A stretch of DNA of 64,000 bases, taken from the NCBI RefSeq assembly GCF_017939745.1, contig NZ_JAGKQQ010000002.1, positions 186,001 through 250,000 on the forward strand, given 5' to 3'. This document shows, one piece after another, positions 8,856-18,345 of the stretch (position 1 is its first letter; the number at the start of each line of letters is the position of its first letter). The translations under genes and the position numbers were made by a program. The stretch comes from Gemmata palustris. GTDB lineage: Bacteria > Planctomycetota > Planctomycetia > Gemmatales > Gemmataceae. The notes below the pieces were generated by a model, which saw only the letters and a program-made list of their open reading frames with translations, was not told the origin of the DNA and did no database searches.

Positions 8856-10613
8856 ATGTCACGCTTGTTGTTCCCCATCATCGCGCTTTTGGGGGCCGGA
8901 GTCATGATTACACCCGCCGATGCCCCCGCAGCGCAACCGGCCGCGGAAGACACCCGCCTCAAGAACTTGTTCCAGACTTATCTCGACGAAGAGTTCCAAA
9001 AGCACCCGCTGTTCGCGACCCAACAGGGCAACCACGACTTCGACGACCAACTCGACGACCTCTCACCCGCGGCCCGCGCAAAAGACGTGACCCGCACGAA
9101 GGCCCTCGTCGCGACGCTCGCGAAGGAAATCGACGTCAAGAAGCTCTCGCAAAACGGCCGGATCGATTACCAGATCTGGGCACACACTCTCAACTACGGG
9201 CTGTGGTCCGCGGAAAACGACAATCGGTTCGAGTACGACCCCCGAAGCTACGGCGAGTACATCTCGGACAGTGTGTTCATCCTGCTGACGCAATCCACAC
9301 TACCGCGCGAGCGGAACGTCGAGAACGCGGCCAAGCGCATCAAGCACATCCCGAAGATCGTGGAAGCCGCCAAAGCCGGGCTGAAAAACCCACCGGCCAT
9401 TCTCACGGAAGTCGCGATCAAGCGTAACCTCGGCGCGATCGCCTTCTACGAGAAGGACATTTACGAGTTCGCGAAGGAAACGCCCGGCACCGAACCGCTC
9501 GCGACGCCGTGCAAGGCCGCGGTAACAGCCCTCAAGGACTACCAGACGTGGCTCGAAAAGGAGCTGCTCCCGAAGTCGAAGGGCGAATGGCGCCTCGGCA
9601 AAGAAAAGTTCGCCAAGAAGCTGGAACTCGAACTCGACGCGGGCCTCACCGCGGACGAAGTGGTGAAGATCGCGGAGGCCGAAGCGGACCGCGTCGAGCG
9701 CGAGATGTACTACGTTGCCAAGCAACTCTGGAGCAAACTGTTCCCGGGCAAGTCGCTGCCCCCGGACGACGCGACCGGCCGGCACGCGACGATCAAGGCC
9801 GTGCTCGACGAACTCGGAAAAGACCACGGTAAGCCCGAAACGATCGTGGACGACGCGAAGAAGACCGTTAGCAAGATCAAGGACTTCATTCGGGACAAGA
9901 AGATCCTCACGCTCCCCGAACCGGACAATTGCCAGATCATCGCGATGCCGGAGTTCCAGCGCGGGTTCTCGGCCGCGTACCTGAACCCGGCCCCGCCGCT
10001 CGACCCGAAAGCCAACAGCCTCTACGCGGTCGCGCCGCCGCCGAAGGACTGGACGCCGGCGCGCCAGGAAACGTTCTTCCGCGAGTACAACTCCGCGATG
10101 CTCCAGATCCTCACGATCCACGAAGCGTACCCGGGGCACTACGTCCAGCTCGCGTACTCGAACCGCAACCCGTCACTCGTTCGCAAGGTGCTGTGGTCGG
10201 GCTCGTTCGCGGAGGGCTGGGCCGTGTACACCGAGCAGATGATGCTCGACCAGGGCTACGGCGCCGGCGATTTGTCGTTGCGGCTGCACCAACTGAAGTT
10301 CTACATCCGCGCCGTGCTGAACGCGATCCTGGACCACAAGATGCACTGCGCGGACCTGACCGACGACGACGCGATGAAGCTCCTGGTGGGCCGCGGGTTC
10401 CAGACCGAAGCGGAAGCCGTGGGTAAGGTCGCCCGGGCGAAGCAGAGCAGCACGCAGCTCTCGACCTACTTCGTGGGCCGCACCGCGTTCTACCGGCTCC
10501 GCCAGGACGTGCAGCGCAAACGGGGCGAGGCGTTCGACCTGGGCAAGTTCCACGAAGACGTGCTCAGTCACGGCACGCTCCCGGTGAAGTTCCTGCCGGA
10601 ACTGGTGAAGTAA
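8856..10613 (+). CDS. DUF885 family protein, putative secreted zinc metallopeptidase
   Basis: 585 residues. An N-terminal signal sequence (L-F-P-I-I-A-L-L-G-A-G-V) ends in an Ala-rich cleavage region, which puts the mature protein outside the cytoplasm. The body is the helical DUF885 fold. The decisive motif is H-E-A-Y-P-G-H-Y near residue 422, an H-E-x-x-x-G-H signature, with the G-S-F-A-E-G-W-A-V-Y-T-E-Q block downstream; together these are the presumed zinc-binding residues of the family. Relatives are described as carboxypeptidase-like or M3-like metallopeptidases, but few have been assayed. AGGAG lies upstream of the ATG. It is apparently monocistronic, with palindromes downstream. Confidence 0.85.
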   Translation: MSRLLFPIIALLGAGVMITPADAPAAQPAAEDTRLKNLFQTYLDEEFQKHPLFATQQGNHDFDDQLDDLSPAARAKDVTRTKALVATLAKEIDVKKLSQNGRIDYQIWAHTLNYGLWSAENDNRFEYDPRSYGEYISDSVFILLTQSTLPRERNVENAAKRIKHIPKIVEAAKAGLKNPPAILTEVAIKRNLGAIAFYEKDIYEFAKETPGTEPLATPCKAAVTALKDYQTWLEKELLPKSKGEWRLGKEKFAKKLELELDAGLTADEVVKIAEAEADRVEREMYYVAKQLWSKLFPGKSLPPDDATGRHATIKAVLDELGKDHGKPETIVDDAKKTVSKIKDFIRDKKILTLPEPDNCQIIAMPEFQRGFSAAYLNPAPPLDPKANSLYAVAPPPKDWTPARQETFFREYNSAMLQILTIHEAYPGHYVQLAYSNRNPSLVRKVLWSGSFAEGWAVYTEQMMLDQGYGAGDLSLRLHQLKFYIRAVLNAILDHKMHCADLTDDDAMKLLVGRGFQTEAEAVGKVARAKQSSTQLSTYFVGRTAFYRLRQDVQRKRGEAFDLGKFHEDVLSHGTLPVKFLPELVK

Positions 10614-10639
10614 CCGTCTTGCCGCCCCGATAGGGCGCG

Positions 10640-10755
10640 ACGTCCCGCCAGGGGTGGAACCCCTGGCGGGACGTCACGGGCCAACGGCGAGCGCTGCGCA
10701 TCGGTCACCAGCTACACGCATTGTCCCGCCAGGGGTTCCACCCCTGGCTACTCTC
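10640..10755. repeat. Pair of CCAGGGGT...ACCCCTGG palindromes
   Basis: A perfect 15-bp-arm hairpin (ACGTCCCGCCAGGGG, 5-base loop) lies at 10640-10674, and a related copy at about 10722-10750 has the arms closed by TTCCA instead of TGGAA. A third, looser copy is at 49306-49339. The repeats fill most of the 268-bp gap before the DUF1501 gene; the first may terminate the DUF885 transcript. Confidence 0.75.
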
Positions 10756-10881
10756 TCCCACCCCCTCCGGGGCGAAATCAACACACCACATCGCCTCTTG
10801 CTCTCGCCCCACGTCCGAGCGAGAATCAGTTCCGCTGGTGCCCTCCCCCGCTCTCCCCGCCGCACCACATCGGAGACTCAC

Positions 10882-12171
10882 ATGCTGAACGTCTTCGGCT
10901 CACCACGCGGTCGCTTCTCGCGCCGCGACGCGCTTCACATCGGCGCACTCGGGTTCGGCGGCCTCTCGCTCGCGGACGTCTTCAAATTGCGTGCGCACGC
11001 GGCTCCCGCCACCGAACGCAAGACGCGCGGCAAGGCGGTCATCATGGTCTGGCTGCGCGGCGGGGCATCGCACATCGACAGTTACGACATGAAGCCCGAT
11101 GCGCCCGCGGAGGTTCGCGGCGAGTTCCGCCCGATCAACACGAACGTCACCGGCATTCAGGTGTGCGAGCACCTGCCACTGCACGCGAAAATGATGGACA
11201 AGCTCGCGGTGATCCGCGGCATCAAGTCCGTCGATATCGGCGACCACACGCCGCACTACATTCTCACCGGGTTCCCGGACCGCGGGAAGCGGCCCGTTAT
11301 CGGCTCGGTCGTGAGTTACCTGAAGCCCCGAACGGACGGCCTACCGCCCTACGTGAGCCTCATGTACAAACCGCCCGGGCTGTACGACAACGAAGGCTCG
11401 ACGTATTGCGGCCCCGCGCACCGCCCGTTCGTGCCGAAGAAAGAGGGCTTGGCGAACCTGAGCCTCGAAAAGAGCGTTTCTCAAGAGCGGCTCGGCACGC
11501 GCAAGGAACTGCTCCGCACGTTCGACACGCTCAACCGCGATCTCGATTCGTCCGGCGGCATGAGGAGCATGGACACGTACACGCAGCGCGCGCTGGAAAT
11601 GATCGCGTCGCCGAAAGTGCGGCAGGCGTTTGATGTGTCGAAGGAATCGCCCGAAACGCACGCGCGCTACGGCAAATACTGCGAAACGTTCCTGATGGCG
11701 CGGCGGCTGGTCGAAGCCGGCGTATCGGTCGTGACCACGAAGGTCGGCGACTGGGACACGCACGAGAAGAACTTCATCGACCACAAGGACCAGCTCCCGC
11801 AGCTCGATAAGGGGCTTTACGCGCTCGTGACCGATCTCCACGAGCGCGGGCTGGACAAGGACGTTGCGGTGGTGGCGTGGGGCGAGTTCGGCCGCGCCCC
11901 GAAGATCTCGCGCGGCGACGGGCGCGACCACTGGCCGGACGCGGGCGCGGCCGTGATCGCGGGCGGCGGGTTCAAAGTGGGACAGGTGATCGGCGCGACC
12001 GATGCCCACGGGGGCCGCTCAAAGGGCACGCCGTACACGCCGAGTAACGTCCTGGCGACGCTCTACCAGCACCTCGGGATCGACCCCGAAACGACCATCC
12101 CGGACCACACGAAGCGCCCCATGTACGTGCTCGACGACCGCGCCACCGTGCGCGAACTCGACGCGAGCTGA
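10882..12171 (+). CDS. DUF1501 family secreted protein
   Basis: 429 residues. Begins with a twin-Arg-type leader (F-S-R-R-D-A-L-H-I-G-A-L-G-F-G-G-L), so export by Tat is likely. The family resembles the alkaline-phosphatase/sulfatase superfamily: M-V-W-L-R-G-G-A-S-H-I-D near residue 55, D-W-D-T-H in the middle, and W-G-E-F-G-R-A-P-K-I followed by G-R-D-H-W-P toward the end. Planctomycetes carry many copies, normally paired with a DUF1549/DUF1553 cytochrome-like gene; that partner is absent here. GGAGA lies six bases before the ATG at 10882. The biochemical role of the family is not established. Confidence 0.9.
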   Translation: MLNVFGSPRGRFSRRDALHIGALGFGGLSLADVFKLRAHAAPATERKTRGKAVIMVWLRGGASHIDSYDMKPDAPAEVRGEFRPINTNVTGIQVCEHLPLHAKMMDKLAVIRGIKSVDIGDHTPHYILTGFPDRGKRPVIGSVVSYLKPRTDGLPPYVSLMYKPPGLYDNEGSTYCGPAHRPFVPKKEGLANLSLEKSVSQERLGTRKELLRTFDTLNRDLDSSGGMRSMDTYTQRALEMIASPKVRQAFDVSKESPETHARYGKYCETFLMARRLVEAGVSVVTTKVGDWDTHEKNFIDHKDQLPQLDKGLYALVTDLHERGLDKDVAVVAWGEFGRAPKISRGDGRDHWPDAGAAVIAGGGFKVGQVIGATDAHGGRSKGTPYTPSNVLATLYQHLGIDPETTIPDHTKRPMYVLDDRATVRELDAS

Positions 12172-12230
12172 TAGCAAGCGCGTGTGCGAACAAACTGCAG
12201 CTCGACATACTGCATATATGGTCTTTAGTT

Positions 12231-12290
12231 TCGTGGCACAGGCCTCCGGCCTGTGTGGGCGCCTCCACAGGCCGGAGGCCTGTGCCACGA
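12231..12290. repeat. Perfect 25-bp-arm hairpin with 10-base loop
   Basis: Arm 12231-12255 (TCGTGGCACAGGCCTCCGGC...) is exactly inverted at 12266-12290, with loop 12256-12265. It lies 60 bp after the DUF1501 stop and is a strong candidate transcription-end or REP-like structure. Its 10-base loop matches those of the hairpins at 35680 and 61401, although the arm sequences differ. Confidence 0.85.
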
Positions 12291-12309
12291 ACGATTGAGC
12301 GGGAGCCGT

Positions 12310-12565
12310 AGTGTGGTCCGCTCGCTCCGCGAGCGGGCTTCGGCTTCCTCGTGCTTAAGGCAGCACCACCACCCTTGAAGCCAACCGCTCGCGGAGCGAG
12401 CGGACTACACTCCCGAGCGTTCCCACCAACGAAGAACGGCGGGCGCCTGGTACCCGCCGCAGCCGCAGTGTAGTCCGCTCGCTCCGCGAGCGGTACTTCG
12501 GCGTCCTCGCGCTTAAGGCGGCCCCCCCCTGAAGCCAACCGCTCGCGGAGCGAGCGGACTACACT
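12310..12565. repeat. Two tandem copies of a ~100-bp palindromic element
   Basis: Copies at 12310-12411 and 12467-12565 share the arms AGTGTRGTCCGCTCGCTCCG and the inverse CGGAGCGAGCGGACTACACT, and a conserved centre with GCTTAAGGC. They are separated by AACGAAGAACGGCGGGCGCC-type sequence, which recurs after the second copy (12571-12590). A degenerate trace of the arm is visible near 50645. With the preceding hairpin these fill the gap 12172-12593; no gene is seen there. Confidence 0.8.
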
Positions 12566-12593
12566 CACAAACGAAAAACGGCGGGCGCTGGAA

Positions 12594-12755
12594 CTACTTG
12601 GCTGCCGGTTTCGCCGGCGGACCGGTGGGGCCGGCCGGCTTGGGCGGTGGGTTGTTCGGATCGGCCGGCTTGGTCAACGGCTCCCGCTCGCACCCGGCCA
12701 GAGCGACAACGACGGCTACCAGGCACGCCAACCGAGTGATGACTTTACGTGTCAC
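12594..12755 (-). CDS. Small Pro-rich lipoprotein, partner of DUF1559 gene
   Basis: 53 residues from the GTG at 12755, chosen because GAGGAG lies seven bases upstream; a longer frame would start inside the preceding gene. The leader T-R-K-V-I-T-R-L-A-C-L-V-A-V-V-V-A-L-A-G-C gives a lipobox (A-L-A-G-C), followed by a short tail of Pro, Lys and Gly repeats. It is read 29 bp after the DUF1559 gene on the same strand. Small lipoproteins of this type regularly follow DUF1559 genes in Planctomycetes; no function is known. Confidence 0.75.
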   Translation of the reverse strand: MTRKVITRLACLVAVVVALAGCEREPLTKPADPNNPPPKPAGPTGPPAKPAAK

Positions 12756-12784
12756 GTGATGCTCCTCATTTTGAGTGGTGTGAG

Positions 12785-13804
<1,020 letters not shown>

Positions 13805-13962
13805 GGGAAATTACCCCGACACGAGAATGAATGAAATGAACGCGATCGACACCGGAGAGATTTGATGGCGGAGAGGCGGGACGAATTCGTTGCGTGCCCG
13901 GTCGCGGATTCTAACCGCGACGCGGGAGGGAGGCGGTAATCGAAGGTACCACGGCGGGAGCG

Positions 13963-14865
13963 TTACTTCGAGAGGGCCGGGCGGGATTTCAGGCCGTGCC
14001 GGATGATGCCGAGTACGCGCTCGCGCTCGGCCCCGGTCAGGGGTTGCCGGGGCGCCCGGACCCATTCGGCCCCCAGGCCCGCTTCCTGCACCATGAGCTT
14101 GATAAACTGGACGAACTTCGGGTGCGTGTCGAGCTTCATCAGCGGGGCGGACCAACGGTAGAGGCGCCGGGCTTCGTCCCACTTGCCCGCACGGGTCAGC
14201 TCCCAGAGGCGCTGGTTCTCGGCGGGGAACGCGATCCCCGACCCGGCGACCCACCCGTCGATTCCCAGGATCGAGGACTCGAGGATCAGGTCGTCCACGC
14301 CCGCGAAGATGGCCAGGCGGTCGCCGAGCGCGAGCCGGATCTCGGTCACGCGGCGCGGGTCACCGGAACTCTCTTTGATCGCGCCCAGGTTGGGGATGTC
14401 GGCAAATTCGACGAGGCGCTCGGGGGTAACATCGACCGTGTAGCCGATGGGGTTGTTATAAAGCATCCACGACAGGTCCGTCGCCGCGGCCACCGCCCGG
14501 AAGTACCCGGCCGCCTCGCCCGGGTCGGCCTTGTACACCATTGGGGGCATGACCATGAGCCCGGACGCCCCGATCCGCGCACAATCCCGCGCGTACCGGA
14601 CGGCGGCCGCGGTCGACGACTCGGCCACCCCCGCGACGACCGGCACGCGCCCCTGCGCCACCCGCACGGCGGTCTCCACCACCTGGCGCTTCTCGTCCGG
14701 GTCGAGGGTCTGGTTCTCCCCGAGCGACCCGCACACCACCAGCCCGCTCACCCCGGACGCAACGATGGTTTCCAAGTGGCGCCCCGTGGCCCCGAGGTCG
14801 AGGGTCTGATCGGACCGGAACTGCGTTGTCACGGCCGGGAACACACCGGCCCAGCGAACGCTCAT
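13963..14865 (-). CDS. Second dihydrodipicolinate synthase/NAL-family lyase
   Basis: 300 residues, colinear with the protein at 906-1805: the Schiff-base K164 in I-K-E-S-S, the Y-N-N-P-I-G-Y block near residue 136, and G-S-L-G-E-N near 46. As in the paralogue, the DapA-specific Arg is missing, so a keto-acid or imino-acid lyase or deaminase is more likely than lysine synthesis. It is transcribed away from a PAS-AraC regulator; a clear minus-strand promoter (14898-14925) lies about 33 bp upstream. The substrate is unknown; divergence from an AraC-type activator suggests inducible catabolism. Confidence 0.88.
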   Translation of the reverse strand: MSVRWAGVFPAVTTQFRSDQTLDLGATGRHLETIVASGVSGLVVCGSLGENQTLDPDEKRQVVETAVRVAQGRVPVVAGVAESSTAAAVRYARDCARIGASGLMVMPPMVYKADPGEAAGYFRAVAAATDLSWMLYNNPIGYTVDVTPERLVEFADIPNLGAIKESSGDPRRVTEIRLALGDRLAIFAGVDDLILESSILGIDGWVAGSGIAFPAENQRLWELTRAGKWDEARRLYRWSAPLMKLDTHPKFVQFIKLMVQEAGLGAEWVRAPRQPLTGAERERVLGIIRHGLKSRPALSK

Positions 14866-14897
14866 GAGGATTTCCGTGGACGGAGGCGCGGGAACGA

Positions 14898-14925
14898 TTT
14901 ATAGGAAATGAGTATAATTTGTGAA
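14898..14925 (-). promoter_or_regulatory. Putative sigma70-type promoter of the DapA-like gene
   Basis: On the minus strand TTCACA (14925-14920), a 16-bp spacer and TATAAA (14903-14898) match -35 and -10 consensus at five of six positions each. It leaves a short leader before the ATG at 14865. The overlapping AT-rich centre may also hold the site of the divergent AraC-type regulator. Confidence 0.5.
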
Positions 14926-14991
14926 CGCACGCGGGTCTTGACCGGGCGCCGACTCATAACTCCATTCCGCGCACAAACTGCGGGGGATCCC

Positions 14992-15747
14992 GTGACCAAC
15001 TCCAGTCTCGTCGCCGGGCTGTTCGCGCGGCTGGCGGAGCCGTTCACTGCCGAAGACGTGTTCGACCGTTTAACCGATGTCGTGTACTTCATCAAAAACG
15101 AGCGGGCCGAGTACGTCGTTGTCAACCGCACACTGGCCGAACGCTGCGGGACGCGGGACAAGCGGACGCTACTGGGCAAGACGGCCGCTCAGACGTTTCC
15201 GCCCCCGTTCGGTCGGTCGTTCTGGGAACAGGACACGCACCTGCTCGCGACCGGGCAAACGGTCCTCAACCAGCTCGAACTGCACCTCTACCCCACGGGC
15301 GTGACCGGGTGGTGCCTGACCGACAAGTTCCCCCTCCGGGGGCCGGGCGACGCCGTGGTGGGGCTCGTCGGCGTGTCCCACGACCTGCACCCGCCGGACG
15401 AGAGCGCAGAAGAGTACAGCAGCGTGGCCGCGGCCGTTCGGCACGCCCGCGCGCACCTCGATCGACGGTTGATTACCGAGGATCTGGCCGCGATCGCCGG
15501 GCTATCGGCGTACCAGCTCGACCAGCGCGTGCGACGCTTGTTCCGGTTATCGACGGGTCAACTGCTCCTCAAACTCCGTATGGACACAGCCGCGGAGCAA
15601 CTGCGCGACACCGACCGCCCGGTAGTGGAAGTCGGGCTGGAGTGCGGGTACGCGGACCAGAGCGCGTTCACGCGGCAATTCCGCCGAACGACCGGCCTGA
15701 CGCCGGGCGAGTACCGCAGAACCTTCCGTCCACTCGCTGACGAGTGA
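14992..15747 (+). CDS. PAS domain - AraC family transcriptional regulator
   Basis: 251 residues from the GTG at 14992, which has GGGGGAT upstream; a longer frame from 14908 is open but would overlap the presumed promoter. Residues about 15-140 form a PAS sensor (D-V-V-Y-F-I-K-N-E and a V-G-V-S-H-D-L end typical of PAS-PAC). The C-terminus holds the two AraC helix-turn-helix units, with E-V-G-L-E-C-G-Y-A-D-Q-S-A-F-T-R-Q-F as the second. The architecture senses a small ligand or redox state and activates nearby genes. The divergent DapA-like gene, with 126 bp between the starts, is the obvious target. Confidence 0.88.
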   Translation: MTNSSLVAGLFARLAEPFTAEDVFDRLTDVVYFIKNERAEYVVVNRTLAERCGTRDKRTLLGKTAAQTFPPPFGRSFWEQDTHLLATGQTVLNQLELHLYPTGVTGWCLTDKFPLRGPGDAVVGLVGVSHDLHPPDESAEEYSSVAAAVRHARAHLDRRLITEDLAAIAGLSAYQLDQRVRRLFRLSTGQLLLKLRMDTAAEQLRDTDRPVVEVGLECGYADQSAFTRQFRRTTGLTPGEYRRTFRPLADE

Positions 15748-15841
15748 ACCGACCTGCGCGGCGCTCGTTCAACAGCCCCGGCCATTTCGTCGGCAATCAA
15801 CGGCTCAGAAACTCGCGGTCGTAATATTTGGCCAAAATTCC

Positions 15842-15870
15842 TTGTAACAATATGTCCACTAGTATACAAT
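15842..15870 (+). promoter_or_regulatory. Conserved promoter of RNA candidate A
   Basis: TTGTAA (15842-15847), 17-bp spacer, TACAAT (15865-15870). The spacer contains TATGTCCACT, found at the identical offset (14 bases before the -10) in the promoter at 61527-61555, and in altered form (TTGTTCACT) in the minus-strand promoter at 22332-22304. Conservation in three gene-free regions supports real promoters. Confidence 0.6.
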
Positions 15871-15876
15871 TTCGGA

Positions 15877-16104
15877 TATTGCACCTATCTGCTCGGCTGT
15901 CCATCACCGAGAAATTGAGTGACATGCGTGAGAAATGTGAGTCAGGAATAGCGAAATTGTTAGCCGTTGTTAGCGGCCAAAGCGGTGTGTCGCGATCAAG
16001 GAAAACGGAGATAAAGCGTTAAAGCAACAGAGGTTACCGTATCTCTTAGCTGGCGTTCCACCAGTGCGGCATCCCGCACCCCCAAAAGGTTAGCTTTTGT
16101 TAGT
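15877..16104 (+). ncRNA. Candidate structured RNA / regulatory element, copy A
   Basis: Part of the 678-bp gene-free stretch 15748-16425. After the promoter comes a small stem (CTCGG...CCGAG, about 15892-15911), then ATGTGAGT (15935), TTGTTAGC (15957) and TTGTTAGC (15967, exactly 10 bp later), and finally AGGTTAGC (16087) with TTGTTAGT (16097, again 10 bp). The order and spacing match copies B (22297-22078, minus) and C (61562-61821). A block TATCTCTTAGCTGGCGTT before the last pair is similar to CTATCAGCAGTTGGCGCATT in copy B. No credible protein frame is present. The 3' end is uncertain, as no U-run terminator is seen. The element could be an RNA gene or an array of regulator sites. Confidence 0.45.
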
Positions 16105-16135
16105 CGGGCTTCGGATCACGAGTGTGTTGCGGGCA

Positions 16136-16238
16136 AACGAGCCGCGACCGCAAGGGAGCGGGGAGCGGCTCCCCGAGTTACCTTGAGATCACCTGGATGC
16201 GGGCAGCGCCTCCCGCTCCCTTGCGGTCGCGGCTCGTT
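16136..16238. repeat. Perfect 27-bp inverted repeat, 49-bp centre
   Basis: Arm 16136-16162 (AACGAGCCGCGACCGCAAGG...) is exactly inverted at 16212-16238; a partial third copy of the inner word (GCGACCGCAAGGG) lies at 16245-16257. It separates RNA candidate A from the kinase gene and lies wholly upstream of the preferred kinase start. Confidence 0.8.
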
Positions 16239-16425
16239 ACAAGGCGCGACCGCAAGGGTTCTCTTGAGGTCGGCGCCTCTGAAACCGAACTCGTCTGGCC
16301 GCGGTCCACCAACGTTGACCGAGATGAGCACGCGGGGTAGCGTTACCCGAACGGCGGGTAAGCAGATACAAGTTCGCCCAAACACGACATCGGCGCGGCC
16401 ACGGCCGCGATTCAAGGACGCAGCG

Positions 16426-18276
16426 ATGACCGACCCTCAGCCCACCGGCGACTGGTCGGCGCCCACCAGAGCGGAACCGGAGCGCCCCGTCGTTCCCGGC
16501 TACGAGATCACCGGCGAACTCGGGCGCGGCGGAATGGGAGTCGTTTACAAGGCTAGGCACGAAAAACACGACCGATTCGTTGCGCTCAAACTCCTGCGCG
16601 ACGGCGCGCTCGCAGGGTCGAAGGACCGCGCCCGCTTCCGGACCGAAGCCGAGGCCGCAGCGCGCCTCCGACACCCGAACGTCGTCGCGGTCCACGAGGT
16701 CGGCACGTACAGCGGGCTGCCGTACTTCGCGATGGAACTCGTCGATGGGGGCAACCTCGACCAGTACCTGCGCGGGCAACCGCAAGCCGCGCCCCAAGCC
16801 GCCGAGTTGATCCACACGCTCGCGGCGGCCATCCAGCACGCACACGATTTCCAGGTCGTCCACCGTGATCTGAAGCCCGGTAACATTCTGCTGAGTGTCG
16901 AACGACCCGCGGTTGAGGAGCCCGGTTCCGGGATTCGCGACATCTCGACATTTCGGCTCAGCGACTTGCAGCCGAAAGTGTCCGACTTCGGCCTCGCGAA
17001 GCGGCTCGATAGCGACAGCACTGTGCTGACGCAGGACGGGGCCGTCCTGGGCACCGCGAGCTACATGGCGCCCGAACAGGCGGCCGGGCGCGTGCGCGAA
17101 ATCGGCCCCGCGGTCGATATTTATGCCCTCGGTGCGGTGCTCTATGAACTACTCACGGGCCAACCGCCGTTCCGCGGTCTGACGTGGAACGAAACGGTCG
17201 ATCAGGTGCTCCACGACGAACCGGTCGCGCCCTCGCGCCTGCGCGCGGACGTGCCGCGCGAACTGGAAACGATCTGCCTCAAGTGCCTCGAAAAAGACCC
17301 GGCCCGGCGCTACGCCACCGCGGAAGCCCTGGCCGACGACCTGGGCCGGTTCCTTCAGGGGGCACCGGTGGTCGCGGTTCCCGTGAACGAAGGGGAGCGA
17401 CTCGCGCGCTTCGCCGCCCGGGACGGGTTCCAGATCGTCGGCGAGATCGGCCGCGGACCGCGGAGCGTCGTTTACCGCGCGCTGTTCGGCCCCAACAAGC
17501 AACCCGTCGCACTGAAGGTCTTCGCGCCCGGCGTGTGCTCGCGCGAGGAATGGGACGCGCGCACCGCACGCGGGGGGCAACAAGCCGCGGCCCTGTCGCA
17601 CCCGCAGGTCGTACTCGTTCACCGCACCGGGTGGTGGGACGGTGCCCCGTTCGCGGTGATGGACCACGTCCCGCACGGGAACCTGGGCACGGTGCGCGGC
17701 GAAAAGCGGTACCCGCTGCGCGACGCCCTGCACCTCGTCGCACAGCTAACGGAAATCATCTGTTACCTGCACCGCCAGGGCGTGGTTCACGGGAACCTGA
17801 AGCCCACGAACGTGCTGCTCGCGGCCGACGGCATCCCCCGCGTCGCGGACTTCCAACCGACGTCCGGTCTCAACTCCGCGCTCTCGTTCGTGGACGACCA
17901 GGACGGTCCCGGCGTCGCCTATCTCGCGCCGGAATTGCTCGAACCGAACGCCGAAGCGCGTCTCCACACCGACGTTTACGGCCTGGGCGCCATCTTGTAC
18001 GAACTGCTGACGAACCGCCCCGTGGCGAGCGGTTCCACGGCCATCGAAACGCGCGACACGATTCGCGCGCAGGAACCCGCACCCCCATCGAACTTCAACC
18101 CCGAAGTGACGCCGGGCGTTGAACAGGTCTGCATGCGGTGCTTGCGGAAAGACCCGTGGCGCCGGTACCCGCGGGCTTACGATTTGCTCCTGCGACTGCG
18201 TCAGTTGCACGACGATCCAAACACCCCGATCGAGTCGTTGGCGATACGCCGTAGACAAGGGCGAAACGATAGTTAA
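16426..18276 (+). CDS. Tandem Ser/Thr kinase: active kinase plus pseudokinase domain
   Basis: 616 residues from the ATG at 16426 (AAGGA upstream). Domain 1 (about residues 26-300) is a complete Hanks-type kinase: G-R-G-G-M-G-V-V loop at 33-40, catalytic K55, H146-R-D148 and D187-F-G, then G-T-A-S-Y-M-A-P-E-Q. Domain 2 (about 325-600) has a degraded glycine loop (G-R-G-P-R-S-V-V-Y) and keeps the VALK lysine K364, but has H455-G-N instead of HRD and D475-F-Q instead of DFG, so it lacks the catalytic base and the DFG glycine: a pseudokinase. No membrane helix follows, so the protein is probably cytoplasmic. The pseudokinase may regulate domain 1 or act as a scaffold. Confidence 0.92.
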   Translation: MTDPQPTGDWSAPTRAEPERPVVPGYEITGELGRGGMGVVYKARHEKHDRFVALKLLRDGALAGSKDRARFRTEAEAAARLRHPNVVAVHEVGTYSGLPYFAMELVDGGNLDQYLRGQPQAAPQAAELIHTLAAAIQHAHDFQVVHRDLKPGNILLSVERPAVEEPGSGIRDISTFRLSDLQPKVSDFGLAKRLDSDSTVLTQDGAVLGTASYMAPEQAAGRVREIGPAVDIYALGAVLYELLTGQPPFRGLTWNETVDQVLHDEPVAPSRLRADVPRELETICLKCLEKDPARRYATAEALADDLGRFLQGAPVVAVPVNEGERLARFAARDGFQIVGEIGRGPRSVVYRALFGPNKQPVALKVFAPGVCSREEWDARTARGGQQAAALSHPQVVLVHRTGWWDGAPFAVMDHVPHGNLGTVRGEKRYPLRDALHLVAQLTEIICYLHRQGVVHGNLKPTNVLLAADGIPRVADFQPTSGLNSALSFVDDQDGPGVAYLAPELLEPNAEARLHTDVYGLGAILYELLTNRPVASGSTAIETRDTIRAQEPAPPSNFNPEVTPGVEQVCMRCLRKDPWRRYPRAYDLLLRLRQLHDDPNTPIESLAIRRRQGRNDS

Positions 18277-18345
18277 CAATCGGTCCGTCGAGAGCCGTCC
18301 TCGTCTCCGCGAGTGACCAGAATCAACCCAACCTCGGAGGCCCAT

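Noticed and set aside
12231..12565. CRISPR array
   Set aside because: Repeats are palindromic elements of unequal length without regular spacers, and there are no cas genes.
15828..16022. A 64-codon frame within RNA candidate A
   Set aside because: No ribosome site, not preserved in copies B or C, and it runs across the conserved half-sites.
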